This document shows positions 25,198-33,690 of a stretch of 64,000 nt of DNA, piece after piece. The translations under genes were made by a program, and so were the position numbers. Positions within the stretch are counted from its first letter, which is position 1, and every line of letters begins with the position of its first letter. The stretch lies in NCBI GenBank assembly GCA_047345645.1, contig JBLEFH010000001.1; one strand, given 5' to 3'. Under the pieces are notes generated by a model, which saw only the letters and a list, made by a program, of their open reading frames with translations, did not search any database and was not told where the DNA came from. The stretch is from JBLEFH01 sp047345645 (lineage in GTDB: Bacteria; Pseudomonadota; Alphaproteobacteria; Rhodobacterales; Rhodobacteraceae).

Positions 25198-26495
25198 TGA
25201 ACGATCGCGGACGCTTCTATTGGGTGAAGCGCGTCCCGAAGCGCTATTGCGGCGTGGTTGTCGGGAAATGCGGGCAACCCGTCTCGCAAATTCGCCTCGC
25301 GCTCCACACCGCAGACCGGCAGGCGGCGAAGCTCAAGGCCGCGCAGATTGAAGCGATCATGCTTGCGGATTGGGAAGACGCACTGGGTTGTGGGTTGTCC
25401 CTAAATGCCTGCGACGCGGAGATCGCCCGCCGCATAGCCGAGAACCCGGCTTGCATCTATGCACCCGCGAATTTGCTAAGGTTTCGGAATGAAGGGCCGT
25501 CTGAAGAGGCGGTGCATACAGGTGCCGTTGAAGCATTGGATGCGGATGCACCGTCTAGCCAAAAGGAAACATCCAACGCGCCTGACCTCTTTGCCGTTCT
25601 GGACGATTATTTCGAACTGACGCGCACGCGGCACCTCAAGAAATCCGCCCCGCAATTAAAACGCTGGAAAGAGCGACGCCATCGCGCCGTCCGACAATTC
25701 CTTGAGGCGACACAGAGCGCAAAACAACATGGCAAGCTTGTCGCACCGCGCATTGACGAGATCACCCGTGATGATGCCATCACCTTCCGCAACTGGTGGT
25801 CCAAGCGCATCGAAGACGGCGCAGCGTTCGATACGGCAAACAAGTCCATCGGCACAATGTCCGAAATCTTTAAGACATGGGGCGAGTTGCGTGCACCGCA
25901 TCTCATCAACCCTTTCGCCAATCTGCGCCTGAAAGGCGCGGATGAAGGCAGGCGCCCGGCGTTCTCGCGCGATTGGATCGAAACGCGCCTTCTCGCGCCG
26001 GGCGCGCTGTACAGGCTGAACGCCGAAGCGCGAGATATTCTTCTGGTGATGATCAACACGGGCCTTCGCCCCTCCGAGATCACGGAAGCGCCAGTCTCAG
26101 ATTTTGAGGTCAATGAGGAAATCCCGTTCCTCCGGGTTGCACCCCATGGCCGAGAACTGAAAGTAGCGCATACCAAGCGCGAGATTCCTCTTCTGGGCAT
26201 TTCACTCGCCGCAGCTAAGCGCATCGTCGCGCGGTGCGGAATCCAGAGATATTGCAATCGGACAGACAGCTGGTCTGCATTGGTGAACAAATATTTGCGG
26301 GAACACGAGTTAAGGGAGACGGCTGCGCATTCCGCCTATTCCCTTCGCCACTATGTCGAAGACGCCCTTCTTTCCGCCGGTGTGGATGATCGCATCCGCG
26401 CGGATATTCTTGGTCACAAATATCAGCGACCCAGATGTGGCACTGGCGGCGCGCTTGAAGGGAGAAGGGCAGCACTGGAGCGGATCGCATTTTGA
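25188..26495 (+). CDS. Tyrosine-type site-specific recombinase, probably catalytically dead
   Basis: 435 residues. The N-terminal part (RGRFYWVKRVPKRY) is the arm-binding type seen in alphaproteobacterial island integrases; a core-binding domain follows. The catalytic half shows INTGLRPSEI (Arg I), HTKREIPL (Lys), HSAYSLRHYVEDAL (His-x-x-Arg) and ILGHKYQRPRCGTGG. In this family the nucleophile is the Tyr of R-P-x-Y-G; here it is Cys417 (TGT at 26436-26438). One base change from TAT would explain it. It sits just downstream of tRNA-Thr, the usual place for an island integrase. The C-terminal tail LERIAF is intact, so the protein is not truncated. Confidence 0.85.
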   Translation: MSVVNDRGRFYWVKRVPKRYCGVVVGKCGQPVSQIRLALHTADRQAAKLKAAQIEAIMLADWEDALGCGLSLNACDAEIARRIAENPACIYAPANLLRFRNEGPSEEAVHTGAVEALDADAPSSQKETSNAPDLFAVLDDYFELTRTRHLKKSAPQLKRWKERRHRAVRQFLEATQSAKQHGKLVAPRIDEITRDDAITFRNWWSKRIEDGAAFDTANKSIGTMSEIFKTWGELRAPHLINPFANLRLKGADEGRRPAFSRDWIETRLLAPGALYRLNAEARDILLVMINTGLRPSEITEAPVSDFEVNEEIPFLRVAPHGRELKVAHTKREIPLLGISLAAAKRIVARCGIQRYCNRTDSWSALVNKYLREHELRETAAHSAYSLRHYVEDALLSAGVDDRIRADILGHKYQRPRCGTGGALEGRRAALERIAF

Positions 26496-26978
26496 GTAAA
26501 TGAAATGGAAATTCCTTTTGGAACACTCACCGGTTAGTCAATAGAGCAAACGCGAGACAAGCACGCTAAATATCTCGTCCATACAGTTATTGAGCATCTC
26601 TAATCAGAAGAGCAGGTGTGAGTTCAAAGTTTTTATCAAAACCCTAAGTTATATCTTAATATGCGACGGGCCCCGAAGCGCACTTTCGGCCCAAAGCCGA
26701 CCTGTGCGAGAGTTGCTCGCTGTAATGCAGCATTCACCAAACCGATCACTTATCTGCAATGTTGCGCTAGTTGAACGGACAAAGGCGGCTGAGCGCGATT
26801 GGGCCGTGAACCAATGTCTGCAACGGAAAGATGTCAGCTTAATACGTGATTTGGCTCGATTCAGCATCGCTGGCAATGCAATTAATGAATCTCATTCATA
26901 GGCCCATTCGCAATTATGCGTCTAATCATCTAACGTAACCCCCTCCATATTCCTGTCTAGAAAACACAGGAGCATGAC
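26496..26978. other. Intergenic region after the integrase
   Basis: No convincing gene. Codon use in the short open frames here is poor and none has a matching ribosome site. The right end (26960-26976) holds the CACAGGAG ribosome site of the next gene. This could be degraded island DNA. Confidence 0.4.
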
Positions 26979-27728
26979 ATGAGAACACTTGCACCCTTGG
27001 CAGTCGCACTCTTGCTGACGGGCACGGCAAGCCTTGCACAGACCGTCTCCCCGCTTGAACGCGCCGCGCCAGCGCTTGCAGCCTACAATGCCGATGTCGT
27101 CGAAGGCGATCTATGGCAGCGCGACGGCCTTTCGCCGCGTGATCGCAGCGTGGTTTCGGTCGCGGCGCTGATCGCTGGTGAAAAGACGGAGTTGCAGCCT
27201 CAGGAATTTGCCCGCGCGCTGGATAATGGCGTTACCCCGTCGGAACTCTCGGGAATCATCACCCATCTGGCTTTTTACTCCGGCTGGAACAATGGCGTCG
27301 TAGCCGCTGAAACTGCTGCCGACCTTTACGATCAGCGCGGTATCGCCACGACCGATCTGCCCGGAGCGGATATTGAACTGCTGCCACTTGATAAGCAAAC
27401 CGAGGATGCGCGCCAGTCCAACGTGCAGGAGACCTATGGACCGACCTCGCAGGGCGTCGTCGATTTCACGCAGGATCCGCTGTTTCTGGACCTTTGGCAG
27501 CGCCCTGATCTGGACCCGCGCGACCGCAGCCTTGTGACGGTCAGCTCTCTGGTGACCAACGGTCAAAGCGAGCAGGTCACGTTCCACTTGAACCGCGCCA
27601 TGGATAACGGCTTGACGCGCGAGGAGGCATCCGAGGCGCTGACACAACTAGCCTTCTACGCCAATTGGCCAAACGTCTTTTCGGCAATGCCCGTCTTTCA
27701 AGACGTCTTCGACAGCCGCGAACAGTAA
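26979..27728 (+). CDS. Secreted carboxymuconolactone decarboxylase-like protein, two CMD domains
   Basis: 249 residues with a clean signal peptide (MRTLAPLAVALLLTGTASLA-QT). Two tandem CMD/AhpD-like domains follow: WQRDGLSPRDRSVVSVAALI with ALDNGVTPSELSGIITHLAFYSGW (about 48-110), and WQRPDLDPRDRSLVTVSSLV with AMDNGLTREEASEALTQLAFYANW (about 172-240). The AhpD redox Cys pair is absent, so peroxidase activity is unlikely. It is first of a CMD - cupin - hydrolase row. The catalytic function is not known; the family also contains decarboxylases. Confidence 0.87.
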   Translation: MRTLAPLAVALLLTGTASLAQTVSPLERAAPALAAYNADVVEGDLWQRDGLSPRDRSVVSVAALIAGEKTELQPQEFARALDNGVTPSELSGIITHLAFYSGWNNGVVAAETAADLYDQRGIATTDLPGADIELLPLDKQTEDARQSNVQETYGPTSQGVVDFTQDPLFLDLWQRPDLDPRDRSLVTVSSLVTNGQSEQVTFHLNRAMDNGLTREEASEALTQLAFYANWPNVFSAMPVFQDVFDSREQ

Positions 27729-27746
27729 TCGATAGGAATCTTTGAC

Positions 27747-28208
27747 ATGAAAACGCTTATCATAGCCGTAACCCTCGGCGTCGCGACCGCCCCCGCCATC
27801 GCGCAGGAGGGCAGCATCACACGTAACGGATCGCAAGCCGCCACCATTGGCGCTGAAGATCTTTTCACCGGAACTGCCTTGGTCGAACCTGTCTTCGGCA
27901 CCAACGAAAACCGCCCGTTCAGCACAGGCAAGGTCACATTTCTGCCCGGTGCGCGGTCTAACTGGCACACCCATCCGCATGGTCAGACGCTTGTGGTGAC
28001 CTCAGGCACCGGCTGGACGCAGGAAGAGGGTGGCGAACGTCAGGTGATCAATGCAGGGGATGTCGTCTGGTGCCCGCCCGGTGTCAGGCATTGGCACGGG
28101 GCCACGGATACCACCGCAATCACCCATCTGGCCATTCAGCAAGTCGAAGGCGATACCGCCGTCGAGTGGATGGAGCCGGTTACTGACGCACAATATCTGG
28201 GCCAATAA
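27747..28208 (+). CDS. Secreted cupin, hydroxynitrile-lyase-like
   Basis: 153 residues with a signal peptide (MKTLIIAVTLGVATAPAIA-QE). One cupin barrel with metal ligands in FLPGARSNWHTHPHGQTLVV (HxH...Q motif) and CPPGVRHWHGATDTTAITHLAIQ. These match the small manganese-dependent cupins of the Granulicella hydroxynitrile-lyase type. The exported location differs from typical cytosolic cupins. It lies 18 bp after the CMD gene. Whether it acts on cyanohydrins or another substrate is unknown. Confidence 0.85.
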   Translation: MKTLIIAVTLGVATAPAIAQEGSITRNGSQAATIGAEDLFTGTALVEPVFGTNENRPFSTGKVTFLPGARSNWHTHPHGQTLVVTSGTGWTQEEGGERQVINAGDVVWCPPGVRHWHGATDTTAITHLAIQQVEGDTAVEWMEPVTDAQYLGQ

Positions 28209-28217
28209 CCCTAGGGT

Positions 28218-28243
28218 GCGGGTCGAAGAGACCCGCGTTTTTT
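28218..28243 (+). terminator. Rho-independent terminator after the cupin gene
   Basis: GCGGGTC (28218-28224) and GACCCGC (28230-28236) form a 7-bp stem with loop GAAGA, followed by GTTTTTT. It starts 9 bp after the cupin stop and may reduce read-through into the hydrolase gene. Confidence 0.85.
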
Positions 28244-28265
28244 CAAAGGCTTGAAAGATAACACC

Positions 28266-29222
28266 ATGACGACCCAAAACAACTTCTATACCTCTGATGC
28301 CGTGACCCGCGAAAAGGTCAGCTTCAAAACGCTTTACGGCACCAAGGTTGCCGGCAATCTGTTTACGCCCAAGGATATGGATGCGGCGGCAAACCATCCG
28401 GCCATCGTCGTCGGTCACCCCATGGGCGCGGTCAAGGAACAAAGCGCCAATCTCTATGCGACCAGGATGGCCGAGATGGGGTTCGTCGCCATGTCGATTG
28501 ACCTACCCTATTGGGGCGAAAGCGAGGGCGCGCCGGGCAATCTTGTCTCGCCCGATCTTTATGCCGAGGCGTTCAATGCCGCCGTCGATTTTATCGGTAC
28601 CCGAGATTTTGTCGATCGCGAGCGTATCGGTGGCATCGGAATCTGTGGCAGTGGCGGTTTCCTGATCAGCGCCGCCAAGATTGATCCGCGGCTCAAGGCG
28701 ATTGCTACTGTCAGCATGTATGACATGGGTCAGGCCAACCGCAACGCGTTGCAGAAATCGCAAAGCGTCGAACAGCGCAAGCAGGTGATCGCGGATGCCG
28801 CCCAGCAACGCTATGCCGAATTCGAAGGCGCGGAGCCCGAACTGACCAGCGGGACACCGCATGAATTGACAGGCAATGCGATCGGTGACGAGTTCTATGA
28901 TTTCTATCGCACCGAACGCGGCAATGTGACGCCCGATGGACAGTCGCCCGACCGGACGACGCATCCAACGCTGACCAGCAACATGACCTTCATGAACTTC
29001 TATCCGTTCAATGATATAGAGACGATCTCACCACGGCCGATGCTCTTCATCTCGGGTGATCAAGCCCATTCGCGCGAATTTAGTGAGGATGCCTATGCCC
29101 GCGCGGCCGAGCCGAAAGAACTGCATTGGGTCGAAGGCGCCGGTCATGTTGATCTTTATGACGACCTGGACCTGATCCCGTTCGACAAGCTGGGACAGTT
29201 CTTTGAGGAAAAGCTGTCCTGA
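28266..29222 (+). CDS. Alpha/beta hydrolase (dienelactone-hydrolase-like)
   Basis: 318 residues from ATG 28266; no signal peptide, so cytosolic. It shows AGNLFTPKDMD, PAIVVGHPMGAVKEQSANLY and GGIGICGSGGFLISAAK, where GICGSGG is the nucleophile elbow (Gly-x-Cys/Ser-Gly-x-Gly; here Gly-Ile-Cys-Gly-Ser-Gly). C-terminal GAGHVDLYD carries the likely catalytic His and Asp. The nucleophile could be a Cys in place of the Ser; this should be noted. It follows a terminator, so it may have its own promoter. Confidence 0.85.
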   Translation: MTTQNNFYTSDAVTREKVSFKTLYGTKVAGNLFTPKDMDAAANHPAIVVGHPMGAVKEQSANLYATRMAEMGFVAMSIDLPYWGESEGAPGNLVSPDLYAEAFNAAVDFIGTRDFVDRERIGGIGICGSGGFLISAAKIDPRLKAIATVSMYDMGQANRNALQKSQSVEQRKQVIADAAQQRYAEFEGAEPELTSGTPHELTGNAIGDEFYDFYRTERGNVTPDGQSPDRTTHPTLTSNMTFMNFYPFNDIETISPRPMLFISGDQAHSREFSEDAYARAAEPKELHWVEGAGHVDLYDDLDLIPFDKLGQFFEEKLS

Positions 29223-29309
29223 ACCAACAGGCATCTGACCGCTGGTGGTGATTGTTCCCTCATGACCAAAATGACATACTCGGCATTCCGGCATGAGGGA
29301 ATTTCATCA

Positions 29310-30221
29310 ATGCAGCGCAAGGATATCATTGATCTGATCGCCTTTCTCGAGGTGGCGCGCGAACAAAGCTTTACCAAGGCCGCCGCGCGATTGGGCGTGT
29401 CGCAATCCGCCCTCAGCCATACCGTGCGGCAGTTGGAAGAGCGGCTGGATATTCGGTTGCTGACACGAACCACGCGCAGCGTTTCACCGACCGAGGCTGG
29501 CGAGCGTCTGCTGAAACGCATCGGCCCGCATTTCGAAGACATCGCCAGCGAGCTGGATGGTCTGAGTTCCCTGCGCGACGAGGTCGCCGGAACGATCCGT
29601 ATCACCGCCGGCGATTTCCAAATCCGGCAATTTCTGTGGCCGAAGCTGCGCGATTTCCTAGACGCCTATCCCAAGGTGAATGTCGAGATATCGGTGGATT
29701 ACGGGTTACAGGATATCGTGGCCGAGCGCTTCGACGCAGGCGTCAGGCTTGGCTCCCAGGTGGCGCGCGACATGATCGCCACGCGGATCAGCCCTGATAT
29801 CCGCTTCGTGATCATCGGGGCACCCTCCTATTTCGAGACACATCCGGTGCCGGAAAGGCCAGCCGATCTGACCGAGCAGGATTGCATCAATCTGCGCCTT
29901 TCGACCCATGGTGGTCTTTATCCGTGGGAGCTGGAAGAAAACGGTCGCGAGATCAGTGTGCGGGTCGAGGGCCGGCTGGTCTTCAACAACATCTATGACG
30001 TCATAGATGCGGCGCGGGATGGTTTCGGACTGGCCTTCGTTCCTGAAGATCTGGCCCGCTCGGATTGCGAGGCCGGTCGTTTGCAGATCGTCATGCCCGA
30101 TTACGCGCCGGTTTGGGAAGGGTTTCACCTTTATTACCCAAGCCGCCGTCAGCACTCACCAGCGTTCGCGGCCTTCGTCAAGGCGCTGCGCCATGACAAG
30201 GTCAAGGCGTCTGGTCACTAG
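29310..30221 (+). CDS. LysR-family transcriptional regulator
   Basis: About 303 residues from ATG 29310, which has GAGGG about 10 nt upstream. The helix-turn-helix is DLIAFLEVAREQSFTKAAARLGVSQSALSHTVRQLEERLDIRLLTRTTRSV, and the C-terminal effector domain follows. It is on the same strand as the CMD/cupin/hydrolase genes and probably controls them, but LysR regulators are usually divergent, so this is inference. Confidence 0.88.
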   Translation: MQRKDIIDLIAFLEVAREQSFTKAAARLGVSQSALSHTVRQLEERLDIRLLTRTTRSVSPTEAGERLLKRIGPHFEDIASELDGLSSLRDEVAGTIRITAGDFQIRQFLWPKLRDFLDAYPKVNVEISVDYGLQDIVAERFDAGVRLGSQVARDMIATRISPDIRFVIIGAPSYFETHPVPERPADLTEQDCINLRLSTHGGLYPWELEENGREISVRVEGRLVFNNIYDVIDAARDGFGLAFVPEDLARSDCEAGRLQIVMPDYAPVWEGFHLYYPSRRQHSPAFAAFVKALRHDKVKASGH

Positions 30222-30666
30222 TCCGATCCAATCCCACAGCATAGCTTCCGCATGATTAATCTTTTTTGATATAATTGAATGTCATTCTCCCCTCCTGTCT
30301 GAAATGTCGGCTTTACGATAATGCTACGACTTCCAAGCTTCACCGCCGCGAGTCCGCTTCCCGCCCATCTTTGCCGCTTACCATATGGAAGGAGGCGGGA
30401 CCTGCAGCAACGTTATGGTCGAGAAAGGCTTTGATCGAGGCAAGGTGCGGGGCCAAAGCTGTTGAAAGGGGCTGAGGTGGAATGAAGCCGCGAAAGAGCT
30501 TGTCGCAACCGTCACCGGCGAGGCCGTGCCCGCCAATGATGATCGCCCGCCGTTTTGATGGGCGATCAATCCCGCATCCCCGCGCCCCGTCTTGGGGTCT
30601 TCCGCGCATCCCCTCGCGCCCATTTTCCCGCCCGCTCCGCGCCCCCTTTGGAGGAGGAAGGCGGGA

Positions 30667-30945
30667 AATCCCCCCATTTTGGGCCGGGGAAGGGGTGGAA
30701 AGTTGCCAAAGCCTCGTTGGCTTTGAAGCCATCGGCGGCGGATTTCGCGCAAAATGGGCAAATTTGATCCCCAAAAAGGGCCTGAAATCCCCGCAAAATC
30801 CCCATATTTTTTCCTTATACATCTGTTTTTATTATATAAATATATAAATGGGGAAGTTGGGGAAGTAATATATGTAACGTGAGAAAAAGATATACGCGAA
30901 AAACTATAAAAGCTACGGAGTGCAAATCCCCTCCCCAAAATCCCC
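30667..30945. repeat. Repeated ATCCCC / GGGGAT motifs around an AT-rich core
   Basis: The word ATCCCC occurs at about 30668, 30777, 30787 and 30798, then again near 30926 and 30939. Inverted GGGGA occurs at about 30849 and 30859, immediately right of an AT tract (about 30801-30848, TATATAAAT). The arrangement, short direct and inverted repeats beside an AT-rich stretch, resembles an iteron-type replication origin or a primase/host-factor binding cluster. No replication protein gene is nearby. Confidence 0.4.
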
Positions 30946-30977
30946 AAACGCTCAAATGAAAGGCGAGACCGGACTGA

Positions 30978-31268
30978 GCGCCGCTGGCGCGCAAGCCGCT
31001 TGAGGCGGGCGAGATCGACGGCGGCGAGGTGTGGCGGGCACCGACGGCGGGCATTCTGTCGGTGCTGTCGCCGCGTGATCGCGTCACGTTCAACGATTAC
31101 GCGCTCACGGTTGCCGCCGTTGTGGCGTCCGGTGGCACGTCCGACCCGACCGGCGGCGGAGGCGGTGCGGCTGGCACCAAAGCGCCAAGCCTCGTCCGCG
31201 TCATTGCCGCCGAGCGCCTTCGCAAATATCACATCGCCTTTGAGGGCAAGGCGTTCACCTCGCGCTGA
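30978..31268 (+). pseudogene. Truncated gene remnant, unknown function
   Basis: An open frame from after the stop at 30975 to 31268 with good codon usage but no start with a ribosome site; the only GTG (31029) has none. It encodes GEIDGGEVWRAPTAGILSVL, a Gly-rich linker (GGGGGAAG) and a basic C-terminus ending KYHIAFEGKAFTSR. I do not recognise the family. The style could be phage or element-derived. Probably the 3' part of a lost gene. Confidence 0.35.
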
Positions 31269-31768
31269 GGTCATGCGGCAATCTTGCGCAAATATGCCCG
31301 CAAGTGCGGAGGTCGCAGGAAATAAGCGCAACCAATGCCGGCGGTGTGGTATATCTCTTGGCACGGTCGAAAAGTTGCGCGGTTGTGACGGCTTTGCGGT
31401 TTCCCCGCCTTTCGACATTCCCGCTCCCGGTTGATCTTGCGACCATGCCGGCCGCTCTCAGTCAAATTCGTTGAGCTTTATATGCTACTCTCAACCACGG
31501 ATGTTCACCCGATCATGATAAACGCTCATCTTCTCAAGCCTTATTTGAAAGAGCTTTGGGTCCTTTGAAACTGTTTTCTAACGGGGGATATTCGCGCGCC
31601 CGCTGCGTAGAAAAATTTGTTCGTCGCAGCGTGTGTGGGTTTAGGTTGTGGTTGTTGTTTCGAAATCAGCGGGAGGGGATATGCCATCCAAACGATAACA
31701 AAGGGGCGTGGGTATAACTCAAAATAACGAACGACAGTCACGCAACTTATCCCCTTGAGCCGGCGAAA

Positions 31769-33637
31769 TCAGTCGGGAACGGTCACGTGTCCATCTTCGA
31801 CGGAAATCAGATCATCGCCCGGATCCGCCGAGATCTCTGGCATGATCAAGCCGCTGCCATCCTCTCCCGGACCTTCGTCGCTCACTTCTGCGCGCACAAC
31901 CTGACTGGGCGGCAGGTCGGCATCACCGGTGAGATTGTTCAGCCCAAGATAGGGGCGCGATGTGAAGCCGATGGGAACACGCGCATCGGCGCGGCCATGC
32001 ACGATGATTGTGGGCGTTCCATGCAGATCGGCGTCGCCGGTCAGATCGTCGATGCCCTCTTGCACACGGATCGCCATGTCAGAGTCGCCAGCAACAAGTT
32101 CGCGCAGGCAAAGCGCACCATCTAGATTGTAATCCTCGCGCCCGGTGCTTGACGATTGGGAAATATCATTGCGAATCGGGCCGCGCGGATCGAGATCGTT
32201 AATGACGACAATGGACCCTGTGGGTGCACCGCCGGGTGCGTTTGCGAAGATCGGTGCGATTTCCGCCTCTGGAACGGGCCGCGGCAAGCCATCCTTACCA
32301 ACTGAAGCGATGGAAAGTCCGCAGACGCGGTCTTCCACGCCAAGCCGACCGTGGGACGATGCGTATTTCATCGCCGTTGCGGTCGGTGCGATGACGAAAT
32401 GCGAAGGATGCAGCGCATCCGATTCCGGCTCCCATCCATAATCCCGCAAATTTTGGAGCGATTCCGCGGCGGCACCTTCGACCGTATCGGCGTCAACAAG
32501 GTCCTTCTCAATAAGGCTTTCGCAACGCTGCGCAGCTTGCGTGACGCGATCTGCCCAAGGGGCGTCCGGCGTCGCGAGAGTGGCGCAGGGCTGATAGATG
32601 AGGCCGTAAGTGAAGTAGTCCAGCAAAGATTTCCCGGTGCCTTCTCGCGTTGTCTCACCGCGACTGACAGAAACACGATCATCCGGGTCCAGCTGAACTT
32701 GGGGCTGCGCGGCCACGATCCCGTCGATGAGACCTGCATCATCATACTCACCCGCATAAAGCGCTGCACCGCCGCCATTGGAATTGCCAGCAACGATGAC
32801 GAGGGTGTTGTCCGCTGTGAGCGGTTCACTCTCGGGGTTTGTATTATTTAACTGGTAGAGCGCGAATTCGATAGAGCGGACAACATCGCGCCCCCAGCTC
32901 GCGTCTGGGTTCTGCTTGGAATGGGCGTGTTTGAACGCGATGCGATGCGGATACTCTTCCAGAAAAGCGTTGCGCGCCTCTTCGGTGAGATCCGCTTTGA
33001 AATGTGCATCCGCACCCGCGGCTTCTGCGGAACTACGCGTCCCGTCAATCAGCGTGACGCGATCACGTTCCAGATCGTGGAAACCATTGCCGAGGCCCTT
33101 ATCCGTGTAGACCACCGCGCAATTCTTTTGCAGACCCCAATAGCCGATTATTCCCACGTCGCGGTAAAGACTGTTCGAGCCAGAGACCGGAACCGCGAGA
33201 ACACACGGCTCTGTGCGATCGAAATCTGTGGGGACTTGAAGCAGAAACGAGACGTTCTGTTGCCCGCTGCCATCATCGCCATAGGCGAGATATTCGGTGC
33301 CTGCCGCCTTTCCATCTCCCGAGACTTCACCTGTTGAAGCGTCCACATTCGGCCCGTAGAGGGTTCCGAAACCGACGGTTCCATTAGTGCCTAGCGAGGC
33401 ACGACGCAACTCGGCGGCTGTCGGGTTGAGAGGATCGGCATATTCGGAAAGGGTCCCGGCGATCATCCCTTCAACGCCGAGCCCGGCGGTCACGAGATCG
33501 TCCGTCTCTCCGTCGAACACGCGCTCATCCATCACCCGAAGCCATTCGGGCGCTTCACTTTGCGCGAAAGCGGATTGAACGGGGCTGATGCCAAACAGGC
33601 AGATACTCGCAAAGGTGGTTTTAAATAGCGCTGACAT
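31769..33637 (-). CDS. D-(-)-3-hydroxybutyrate oligomer hydrolase family, internal deletion
   Basis: 622 residues with a signal peptide (cleavage near AFA-QS). It carries the 3HB-oligomer hydrolase pattern: SEYADPLNPTAAELRRASL near residue 64, VAGNSNGG (Ser286 as candidate nucleophile), DPRGP and IIVHGRADARVPIGFTSRPYLGLN. After GLN (about residue 566) the sequence jumps to LTGDADLPPSQVV and ends SVEDGHVTVPD. From memory of the family about 55-65 residues, including the conserved AQHFDAF-type His block, belong between these. If so the protein may lack its catalytic His. It follows the AtuA genes by 53 bp. Degrades 3HB oligomers in intact members. Confidence 0.8.
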   Translation of the reverse strand: MSALFKTTFASICLFGISPVQSAFAQSEAPEWLRVMDERVFDGETDDLVTAGLGVEGMIAGTLSEYADPLNPTAAELRRASLGTNGTVGFGTLYGPNVDASTGEVSGDGKAAGTEYLAYGDDGSGQQNVSFLLQVPTDFDRTEPCVLAVPVSGSNSLYRDVGIIGYWGLQKNCAVVYTDKGLGNGFHDLERDRVTLIDGTRSSAEAAGADAHFKADLTEEARNAFLEEYPHRIAFKHAHSKQNPDASWGRDVVRSIEFALYQLNNTNPESEPLTADNTLVIVAGNSNGGGAALYAGEYDDAGLIDGIVAAQPQVQLDPDDRVSVSRGETTREGTGKSLLDYFTYGLIYQPCATLATPDAPWADRVTQAAQRCESLIEKDLVDADTVEGAAAESLQNLRDYGWEPESDALHPSHFVIAPTATAMKYASSHGRLGVEDRVCGLSIASVGKDGLPRPVPEAEIAPIFANAPGGAPTGSIVVINDLDPRGPIRNDISQSSSTGREDYNLDGALCLRELVAGDSDMAIRVQEGIDDLTGDADLHGTPTIIVHGRADARVPIGFTSRPYLGLNNLTGDADLPPSQVVRAEVSDEGPGEDGSGLIMPEISADPGDDLISVEDGHVTVPD

Positions 33638-33690
33638 GACAGCTTCCCTCCCTTTGAATTCATAATTGACTGTCCGGCACTTGGCCGGGC

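Larger units (their letters stand above)
30222..31768. other. Gene-poor junction between accessory cluster and catabolic region
   Basis: No intact recognisable gene over 1.5 kb. It contains an AT-rich core near 30800-30910 flanked by C-rich repeats (listed separately), and a coding remnant at 30978-31268. Short in-frame protein-like pieces, such as one ending PANDDRPPF at about 30543-30561, suggest degraded genes. The remaining 31.28-31.77 kb shows no coding character. Confidence 0.45.

Noticed and set aside
26590..26901. Open frames on both strands after the integrase (103 codons plus, 75 codons minus)
   Set aside because: Poor coding character, no ribosome sites, no recognised motif.
30378..31418. 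346-codon open frame on the minus strand across the gene-poor region
   Set aside because: Composition is Arg/Ser-rich and runs through the AT-rich core and opposite a better coding frame (30978-31268); no ribosome site or family likeness.
24947..31768. Second attachment site: a direct copy of the tRNA-Thr 3' end downstream of the integrase
   Set aside because: I looked for the T-arm/acceptor words (GGTTCGAGTCCTC, CAGCGGCACCA) up to 31.8 kb and did not see a copy; the island end is therefore not defined.
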